From positions 27,333,915 to 27,397,914 of the forward strand of contig CAIIXF020000001.1 of the NCBI GenBank assembly GCA_903813345.2: a DNA stretch of 64,000 bases. The letters run 5' to 3'. This stretch comes from Owenia fusiformis. Lineage: Eukaryota; Annelida; Polychaeta; Sabellida; Oweniidae. Below the pieces are notes generated by a model. It made no database searches, was not told the DNA's origin, and saw only the letters and a list, made by a program, of their open reading frames with translations. Each line of letters begins with the position of its first letter. The stretch's first letter is position 1. Shown one piece after another: positions 47,700 to 58,600 of this stretch. Position numbers and translations under genes: made by a program.

Positions 47700-50600
47700 T
47701 TAACAGTTATATAAAATGCTTGAACTAAGGGGAAAAGCTTGCATAGCAATAACGTTACAATAAAATGTAGTCACAGGATTGTAAATATTTATTGACACAG
47801 GTGTGCACCTACTTGTTGCCATAGAATTGTACCTTCTTATTGCCACAGATTGTACCAACTTAATGCCAAGATTACCACAAGATTGTACCTTACCTTTAGG
47901 CTTGCATAGCAATAACTTTACAATAAAATGTAGTCACAGGATTGTACATTCTTATTGACACAAGAGTGTACCTACTTATTAATTGCCATAGAATTGTACC
48001 TTCTTATTGCCACAAGATTGTACCTACTTATTGCCACAGGTTTGTACCTACTTATTGCCAAAGGGTTGTACCTACTTACGGCCACATAATATTTACCTAC
48101 TTCCTGCCACAGGATTGTACCTACTTACTGCCTCATGGCTGTACCTACTTACAGTCATAAGTGTACCTTCTAATTGCCGCAAGAGTGTACCTAAGTATAG
48201 CTACAGGATTGTACCTACTTATTGCCATAGGATTGTACCTATGTATAGTCATGGATTGTACCTACGATTAGCCACAAGATTGTACTTACGTATAGCCACA
48301 GGATTGTACCTACGTATAGCCAGAGGATTGTACCTACGTATAGCCACAGGATTGTACCTACTTATTCCCACAGGATTGTACCTACGTATAGCCACAGGAT
48401 TGTACCTACGAATAGCCACAGGATTGAACCTACGTAGAGCCACAGGATTGTATCTACGTATAGCAACAGGATTGTACCTACTTATTGCCACAGGATTGTA
48501 CCTACGTACAGCCACAGGATTGTACCTACGTATAGCCACAGGATTGTACCTACGTGTAGCCACAGGATTGTACCTACTTATTGCCACAGGATTGTACCTT
48601 CTTATTGCCACAGGATTGTACCTACGTATAGTCACAGGATTGTACCTACGTATAGCCACAGGATTGTACCTACGTATAGCCACAGCATTGTACCTACGTA
48701 TAGCCACAGGATTGTACCTACGTATAGCCAGAGGATTGTACCTACGTCTGGCCACAGGATTGTTCCTACGTATAGCCACAGGATTGTACCTACGTATAGC
48801 CACATGATTGTACCTACTTATTGCCACAGGATTGTACCTACTTATTGCCATAGGATTGTTCCTACGTATAGCCACAGGATTGTACCTACGTATAGCCACA
48901 GGATTGCACCTACGTCTGGCCACAGGATTGTACTTACGTATAACCACAGGATTGTACCTACGTATAGCCACAGGATTGTACCTACGTATAGCCACAGCAT
49001 TGTTCCTACGTATAGCCACAGGATTGAACCTACATATAACCCCAGGATTGTACCTACGTATAGCCACAGGATTGTTTCTACGTATAGCCACAGGATTGTA
49101 CCTACGTCTTCCCACAGGATTGTACCTACGTATAGCCACAGGATTGTACCTACGTATAGCCAGAGCATTATACCTACGTATAGCCACAGGATTGTACCTA
49201 CGTATAGCCAGAGGATTGTACCTACGTATAACCACAGGATTGTACCTACTTATTCCCACAGGATTGTACCTACGTATAGCCACAGGATTGTACCTACGAA
49301 TAGCCACAGGATTGAACCTACGTAGAGCCACAGGATTGTATCTACGTATAGCAACAGGATTGTACCTACTTATTGCCACAGGATTGTACCTACGTACAGC
49401 CACAGGATTGTACCTACGTATAGCCACAGGATTGTACCTACGTGTAGCCACAGGATTGTACCTACTTATTGCCACAGGATTGTACCTACTTATTGCCACA
49501 GGATTGTACCTACGTATAGTCACAGGATTGTACCTACGTATAGCCACAGGATTGTACCTACGTATAGCCACAGCATTGTACCTACGTATAGCCACAGGAT
49601 TGTACCTACGTATAGCCACAGGATTGTACCTACTTATTGCCACAGGATTGTTCCTACGTATAGCCACAGGATTGTACCTACGTATAGCCACATGATTGTA
49701 CCTACTTATTGCCACAGGATTGTACCTACTTATTGCCATAGGATTGTTCCTACGTATAGCCACAGGATTGTACCTAAGAATAGCCACAAGATTGTACCTA
49801 CGTATAGCAACAGGATTGTACCTACGTATAGCCAGAGGATTGTACCTACGTATAGCTACATGACTGTACCTACCTATAGCCACAGGATTGTACCTACGTA
49901 TAGCCACAGGATTGTACCTATGTATAGCCACAGGATTGTACCTACGTATAGCCACAGGATTGTACCTACGTCTGGCCACAGGATTGTACCTACGTATAGC
50001 CACAGGATTGTACCTACGTATAGTCACAGCATTGTACCTACGTATAGCCACAGGATTGTACCTACGTATAGCCACAGGATTGTACCTACGTATAGCCACA
50101 GGATTGCACCTACGTCTGGCCACAGGATTGTACTTACGTATAACCACAGGATTGTACCTACGTATAGCCACAGGATTGTACCTACGTATAGCCACAGCAT
50201 TGTACCTACGTAAAGCCACAGGATTGTACCTACATATAACCCCAGGATTGTACCTACGTATAGCCACAGGATTATTCCTACGTATAGCCACAGGATTGTA
50301 CCTACGTCTTCCCACAGGATTGTACCTACGTATAGCCACAGGATTGTACCTACGTATAGCCAGAGCATTGTACCTACGTATAGCCACAGGATTGTACCTA
50401 CTTATTGCCACAGGATTGAACCTACTTACTGCCACAGGATTGTACCTACGTATAGCCACAGGATTGTACCTACTTATTGCCATAGGATTGTACCTACGTA
50501 TAGCCACAGGAATGTACCTACGAATAGCCACAAGATTGTACCTACGTATAGCCACAGGATAGTACCTACGTATAGCCACAGGATTGTACCTACGTATAGC

Positions 50601-51860
50601 CAGAGGATTGTACCTACGTCTGGCCACAGGATTGTACTTACGTATAGCCACAGGATTGTACCTACGTATAGTCACAGCATTGTACCTACGTAAAGCCACA
50701 GGATTGTACCTACATATAACCCCAGGATTGTACCTACGTATAGCCACAGGATTGTTCCTACGTATAGCAACAGGATTGTACCTACGTATAACCACAGGAT
50801 TATACCTACGTATAACCACAGGATTGTACCTACGTCTGGCCACAGGATTGTACCTACTTATTGCCATAGGATTGTACCTACGTATAGCCACAGGATTGTA
50901 CCTTCTTACTGCCACAGGATTGAACCTACGTATAGCCACAGGATTGTACCTACGTCTGGCCACAGGATTGTACCTACGTATAGCCACAAGACTGTACCTA
51001 CGTATAGTCACAGCATTGTACCTACGTATAGCCACAGGATTGTACCTACGTATAGCCACAGGATTGTACCTACGTATAGCCACAGGATTGTACCTACGTA
51101 TAGCCACAGGATTGTACCTACGTCTGGCCACAGGATTGTACCTACGTATAGCCACAGGACTGTACCTACGTATAGTCACAGCATTGTACCTACGTATAGC
51201 CACAGGATTGTACCTACGTATAGCCACAGGATTGTACCTACGTCTGGCCACAGGATTGTACCTACGTATAGCCACAGGATTGTACCAACGTATAGCCACA
51301 GGATTGTACCTACTTAAAGCCACAGGATTGTACCTACGTATAGCCACAGGATTGTACCTACGTATAGCCACAGGATTGTACCTACGTCTGGCCACAGGAT
51401 TGTACCTACGTATAGCCACAGGATTGTACCTACGTATAGCCACAGCATTGTACCTACGTATGGCCACAGGATTGTACCTACGTATAGCCACAGGATTGTA
51501 CCTACTTATTGCCACAGGATTGTACCTACTTACTCCCACAGGTTTGTACCTACTTACTGCCACAACATTGTATCTACTTACTGCCAGGGGATTGTTCCTA
51601 CTTACTGCCACAGATTTGTTCCTTCTTATTGCTTCTTCTCCTTCTTATTACCTTCTTAGATTTTATCTACGTACTGTCTACTTACTGGTTTGTACCTTCT
51701 TATTGTCATAGGTTTGTACCTTCTTATTGCCACAAGATTATACCTACTTGCTGCCGTAGGTTTGTACCTTCTCATTGCCACAAGATTGTACCTACTTATT
51801 GCCACAGGATTGTACCTACGTATTGCCACAGGTTTGTACCTACTTACAACCACGGGATCG
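47700..51860. repeat. 24-bp satellite array, about 160 units, with higher-order repeats
   Basis: Unit: ATTGTACCTACG followed by TATAGCCACAGG. The block ACAGGATTGTACCTAC is nearly invariant, and the next eight bases vary among GTATAGCC, TTATTGCC, GTCTGGCC and a few others. The left edge (47.7-48.2 kb) and right edge (51.5-51.86 kb) are degenerate and dominated by the TTATTGCC type; the centre is homogeneous. Because the period is a multiple of three and the unit has few stop-prone codons, two frames on each strand stay open for long distances. The longest open frame, on the minus strand (48249-51611), lacks an ATG for hundreds of codons. It is most likely non-coding. Confidence 0.93.
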
Positions 51861-52630
51861 TACCGGCAAACTAAATACATGAATAAAACTAAACTAAATA
51901 CAAATGAAGCATCAAACTGCAATCGACTTTTTGTAGACGGTTTATTTATATTGTCCAGATTTATAAAATGGTAATACTTACTGTTTACGGAGAAGATGAA
52001 GATAAATTCCATGTATACATAATTTCTCAAATATTTCATAGCATCGGATTTCGAAGCACGAATGGTGTGGTTATAAAGTGGTAATGTAAAATGTTTGATA
52101 TTATGTGTATGACCGTTTTCGGAACTGAAAAACAAGACAAAACGTCTCCCCATCTTAACTGAAACTATTTCAAATCTTCATATGACTGTATCATACATTA
52201 GCATTAGTGACCTACTTAGACATCCGACTGACACTTGTAATCTGATACTGCTACCTACTGATACGCTTGTACTTTATTAATGGTTATTTACCGAAATATA
52301 TCATAAATAACCAATGGGGTATTAAAAGGATTTAATTGAATTCCCTAAATCAGATAAATACCACGAGGTATTGTTGCATGGTTGAAATAAGCAGTAAATA
52401 ACCTAACTCATCGATGATATTTTGATAAATCGGGTAAATACGCACAAATAACCGAATAGATATAAACGTATAAATACAAACGTGTCCATTAATGTTCATT
52501 AAAGCGATTTTCGGGTTTAATAACCAACTAACGGTTTGCGGGATTTAGTGGTATTTACTTTATTTCACACAGTGTGATGTTCTTTTTATAAGAAACTGAA
52601 TCTGCAGATGGCAGTCCACAATTACTTGTT
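51861..52630. other. Non-coding flank of the satellite, with protease poly(A) signal
   Basis: The TAAATACC/AAATAACC word cluster runs 52265-52570. On the minus strand AATAAA at 52559-52564 lies 67 nt after the protease stop codon and is its likely poly(A) signal. No gene is seen on the plus strand. Confidence 0.5.
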
Positions 52631-55600
52631 TTAGCTAGGCAGAGGGCATCCTGTGGTCCTCAGTAACTTGTTTGGAGTTCCCGTAGGCAGGTTCTTCAGA
52701 ATATCACGCGTGGAAGACCTAAAACAGAACATTATTTATTTATATTTCAAGTGATATATTTTTATTTTTTATACAAAGAATAAATTAAAACAAGTGCAAT
52801 CTTTTTACTGGTTTAATGGGTTGCTTTTGTTTATGAGCGTTGTTTTTGTTAGTTCACAATTCACATAGTAAAGTGAGTTATTGCAATCACTGTACTTTAT
52901 TTTCCAGTAACTGGTAACTTACTCTTTTACCCAATCCATTACTTCGATGTAAGTTTTATTAGGATTGTCGTGCCAGTATGCTGCCATTGCCCCCGCCTGC
53001 AATATCAATATAATTGTAACGAGGCCAAGCAATGCTGCAAGAACGCGATTCTGCACAAATTAAAGAAGCACATGAATATTTGAAAGAAACTCCCACTCAT
53101 ATCTACTTATGAGTTTGCCAAACTTTTTGAGGGAAATGCATAAAAATGGGATGTATTGTTATACTTACGACATATGGAGTTGCCATTGATGTGCCTATAT
53201 TCAAACAGAAAAACAATATGATTTTACATACAATGCAATCATGGATAGATTACACACAATGCAACCATAGGTATGATATTACACACAATGTAACCATGGC
53301 ATATTGCACCCAACGCTAGCATAAATATGATATTACGTTTCAATGAACCATAGTTACAATCAAGCCAAGTCGAAAATGACAAGAATGTAATTAGGCCATT
53401 GTTGTACGCAACTTATGAATATAATGAAGCTACAATTTCATAGAGAGCTACATTCTCAAAACGTACCTTGAACTGTTTTTTAACAATAATGAAGTATATT
53501 ACCTGACCATAACTCGTACGTCAATCCACCCCAATATTTAGGTGCAAGGATGTCCTTACTCTATAAAAGAAAGCTTTGTTTCTTAGTGAGAATGATGGTA
53601 CAAAGACAGGATGAACACCTTCACTTCTGTGTAGCATACCAAGTACTATAGTTAGTAAATAAAGGCTCCGTCATATCGATACCAAGGATAACCTGGATTA
53701 GTTTTTTTTGAATGCCAAATCTGAAAGGTTGTATCAATCCGAAGCGAAAACCTATTGCGTCTTCAATTATAATGTCGTATTTTACCTACTAAATATGAAA
53801 GATTGTATCAATCCAAATCCAAATTGGGTTATACCTATAGCGCCATCAATCATAATATCGTGTTTTACCTCCTGGCATTTGATTTTACTAACCGGTGCAA
53901 TGATATCGACGCAGCTTCCATAACTTGATCCATATGATAATGTGTCCACCCACAGGTCGTCATTCATGTCAGAACCCCCGACTGTTATTCTGCAATGGCA
54001 AATTATCTTTGTGAGAACCCCAACTTAAACCAAGTACAAGTTTTCTATGACGGTCATGTACGTCAGAACTACTGTATGTCTACAATGACACTGACAAGTC
54101 ATACCCCTCCCATCCCCCCCATCGTCATATATATAGAGCCCGGAACTGAATTTCCCAAAACATTCAAAAGTTGTTTTCCAGCTGCCAAACTTTTGGAGGA
54201 TGAGTGTATGTAACTATCAAAAACCCTTGAATTTCCTACCCTACTGGAGATCGTGCTGGTGTGTTGTTGCAAGCGTCATTGTAGCTGTTACCTGCTGCAA
54301 GCGCTACAGGGACGCCCTGAAAAGTTAGTACATTATTGTTTGCATGTTTGTTTGCACGAATTTTTCACAATTTTTAATAATCACATTTATTAATTTGCAC
54401 CGAGTTCTGATTATGATGGCTATAATTTACTTACAGAATAGACATCTTGTATTCCAGCCAAATGTCTGTAAACGTTAATTCCCCTTAGTTACAATATAAC
54501 AAAACCTACAAATACCCGGATGTAAATGTACTTACTTGTTCTAAATTCTATCATTTTGACCAAATCGTAGAAATCGATCCTTACCTCCTGGACTAGATTA
54601 GCCACAGCATCTTCTAAGGGTTCACAGGTGTAAAAAGTTGCACCCAACGATATGCTGAAAATCAAATCATTTTAGTTTGTGTCTAGTTGTTAGTTCATCA
54701 TACATGATGACAGTGGAAGAAAGCAGTGCATAAAAACGATAACATTTATTACACTTTATTTAAGAAATCTTCACAATGAATTCCTGCTGGGTCATAATAT
54801 TCGTTCTTGTACCCTCTCTCTCCCTAGGAAACTTTACAGAACTCCACTATTGTCCATGTATAAGATATTTGTTTAAGGATTTAAGCCCTGGAATGACCCT
54901 TCCTTGAAGATGTTGCTCTCCAAAATTTGCACGAGATGCGCAGCTTTGAGTTTTAATTTTATGAAACACACCCTAAGCAGACAGAGCCTGTGGGAAATAT
55001 TGGGTGCGGAGCAAATGAGCGGAGGGTGCGGAGCTAACGGTCATTTTTTAATTTAAATTTGGGATATTTCTGAAACTAAGCCGTTTTGGGACTTCAAATG
55101 TACCAAGATATGTGTATTTGACACCAAATATCAATACAATTGTTAAAATAGTAGCGCAATTCATTCTATAGCGACGCAGTGTGCCTTAAACCTTTCCCAG
55201 ACCTATATATTTTGAAATTATCCTTTTAATACTGAGTCCGCAGCATTCATAAAAAATGGTGTTCAAGGTACACTATCTATACAAATTATTTCTCCATAAA
55301 CGTACCTCCGCACCCAATATTTAGAGGGCCCGAGGGGGCTCATATCTGAAGAACATTTCCGAATTTTTATAAAATCACACAGATACTGCCTGGCTTCCAA
55401 GATGCAAAAATAATTTGCATGGGTAGTGTATCTTGAACACCATTTTTTATGAATGCTGGGGACGCAGTATTAAAAGGATAGTCTCAAAATATATAGGCCT
55501 GGGAAATGTTCTCAATGGTTGAATCCGGGGCTTAAATTCTTTCCACACATTGCAAAATATTTTCTACCATGTCACTTAAAAGATATGAAATCACTAAAAG

Positions 55601-58600
55601 AACATATTTTCAATGAAAAGTTTAACAAGGGTCAAGTTGGCAAAGCATCAATTTTAATCTGTATAGTCAAGTTGTCACCTTGGCAACCACATACGGAATT
55701 ACCTTGGATACTGAATGCTCTGCAGTTATATGAAATACTATGTTCGATTTGGCTGGAATCGGACACACCTTGCCTAGCTATGTGTGAATTGAAAGTAACT
55801 TACTTGACAATACTTTTACGATTTGAGGCCTGGATCTGTTGTTGTACCCAGCTTATCCCTGCCATCAGTGACCTTCAAATATACATATCTATGTTATGCT
55901 GCTATATTCAGTTCCTAGGTTCTATAAAACAAACTATATATATAGTTTGTTTTATAGAACCTAGGAACTGAATATAGCAGCATAATCACTGGTACTCACC
56001 TAGTAACAAGATGGAAGAACTTCCGGACTTCGTTTTCGGTAAGATATTTTTATTTCTCGATTCTACACCACTTAGTCAAGTTGTGGACAATAATTTGGCT
56101 CAAAGTTAAGGAAGATAGTCTAGTTTGAGAATATGCAGGCGGTTTTATGTTTGGTATATTAACGAAGACGCAATTCACATATTTAGTCCCTCGCTTTTTT
56201 TGTCACGTTGACGATCTTCATCAGAATATTGCCACATTGGCAATATTCATATACATATATATATATATATATATTCTCAAACTACACTATCTTATAAAAA
56301 TAGCTTACCGAAAACGAAGCCCGGAAATTCTTCCATCTTGTTACGCTGACGTTTCGTACCAGTGATAACCCTAAATTACCATTCTAAATATGCGTCCATT
56401 TTTTCTGTTATCCAATGCAATAGTGTAATTACTACGTATGCACACGGGTTTCAAAGTTGAGATTTTAACTCAAATACGGAAATCGTATTTCAATTATTCG
56501 ATGACAGAACCAATGTTTAAAAATACCAAGATCCGATAAAAGACTAAAGTATAATTTTTCATCTCGACTTACGCTATTGTAGCATATGAAAAGTCATCAA
56601 ATACTTTAACTGCGTGCATTCGAACTCCTGGTGCCACGCCATACTCCCCTCCAATTATTCCTGAAAAATATTCAGCAACTAGTGATTTTGGAGGTATTGA
56701 GTGATTGAAGTGATTGAGTGAGTGAAGCAACGAGTGATTGTGTAAGCAATGGTGGTTGTGGAAGCAATACGTGTTTGAAAAAGCAATGAGTGGTTGTGAA
56801 AGCAATACTAATAAGTGGTTGTGGAAGCAATGATTTATTGTGTCAAATCTATAGTTAATATTTAAATTACAAGCTTTACTATTTTGTAATGTACGATACC
56901 TGCCATTGCAGTTCCATGGCCTGGCGGAAAATCAGCCGCTTCATTGAGTTGAGATACAGAATTATATTTCTGAAATAATGAATAAGAACTCTAACATATG
57001 CTACAACAAAACTGAAACTGTAACAAGCCAAGAGAGCTTGAGCGCAAGCACATTCAGGCTAGGCGATTGGGCGCCGTAACCACGAGGTTGCGAGTTCGAG
57101 ACGTGTGTGCTCCTTGTGTTTATTCATTTATATTTATCCAGTGACATTTTTACTAGATATAATATAGTATAAACTATAACTATAGAGTTGGTCCCTAAAA
57201 TATCGAAGTTCAGACACCTTGATTCTTGTCACGCTTACCGATACAATGTTTCCATATTTTTGAAATGCAGGGTGGTCGTCGTATATCCCCCTAAAATAAG
57301 AGATGGATACAAATTAAATGATAATCAAATGATCATATGAAGAAATCATATGGTTCTTTTATTTCAATATTGTGTGCAAACTTTAACTTACGTGTCTATG
57401 ATGTATACATCAACAGAGTCATAACCTTTCACTGGGTCTGTAACAAATGCACAACATTTACTTCAATGTACCAGACATTGACTCGGATTTTTAGGATAAC
57501 ATAAAAGCCGCTGCAATGAGAAAGCACAAGGGAAATATTCAAAAACCGATTAACCTAATATGTAACCATAAAATAAATTGAGCCATTTCGAATTGAAAGA
57601 AATTGGATTCACGAGAATAAACAAACAGAAGGCGAATATAACAAATTTAAAACTCATAGACTACTAATCAAAACAGTAGGCCTATGATATACTAGTACCT
57701 ATTTATGATTCATAAGGTATATTACCATTCATAATACTGCTTACTCACGCTAGCTTCTGGATTAAAATAATAGTTGAACCAAAATCTCATCTATAAAATA
57801 TCGAAGGATGTTACATAATTACCGTAATCTGCCATGAAGGAATCATCCAACAGGAGTTCTTGGTCAATCCGATCAAGCCCCTAAAACAAGACAATTTTTT
57901 GCTTTTAAATGTTCAAAACACAGTTAAGTCAAATTATAATATTCAAGTGTTAAATCGTGTACACTGTACACCGCGTACAGCGTTAATTATATATTTATAT
58001 CAAATCAAAATAATCTTTAAGAAGACAGAATAACTGATTGTCCATAATTTATTTGTTATTTTCATTTATTTTTTGTTATTTTCATCTAGTAAAATACAAT
58101 ACAGGAATCTTTCGTAGAGGACACTCAAAAGGGCTTTGTTGTCGATTTTAGTGTGTCCATGTTGACGTAAACATTTCTGTTTTCACTATTAGGATAATGA
58201 AGTTATTAATTTTGTTGCCCTAAATTATCAAATTATGGCGAAAACTAGGATATTAAAATAAATTATAAAATAATAAATCAAATACTGTAGTGATGAGCAA
58301 AACATTCTGTTTGAATACTCACCCAAGATGAAGGAAACTTAGTTGTATCGGTGAATGCACAGGATTGCGTATCCAATATGATGTTTTCAGTAACACTATC
58401 TATTTCAGCATCCGTTCGTAATTCTTCTAAGAAACTAAAAGTAGTATGGAGTTCACACAATGAATTGTTGTAGGTTTAATGAATGAGTTTTATAAGCCTA
58501 GCACAAGGGAAACGAGAGTATTTAATCACGCACACAATCCTTTGAGTCCCAGGTCCTTTCCGAAAACCCTGTCACACTGCTATCCTAGAGAAGCTAGTAT

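Noticed and set aside
48249-51611. Gene for a 1,120-residue repetitive protein
   Set aside because: The frame begins without an ATG, three other frames are also open, and the unit composition explains the lack of stops.
47950-51860. CRISPR-like array
   Set aside because: The units are contiguous 24-bp copies without unique spacers, and the surrounding genes are eukaryotic.
55519-55971. 150-codon plus-strand open frame
   Set aside because: It runs antisense over a well-supported protease exon and into the palindrome, and shows no domain.
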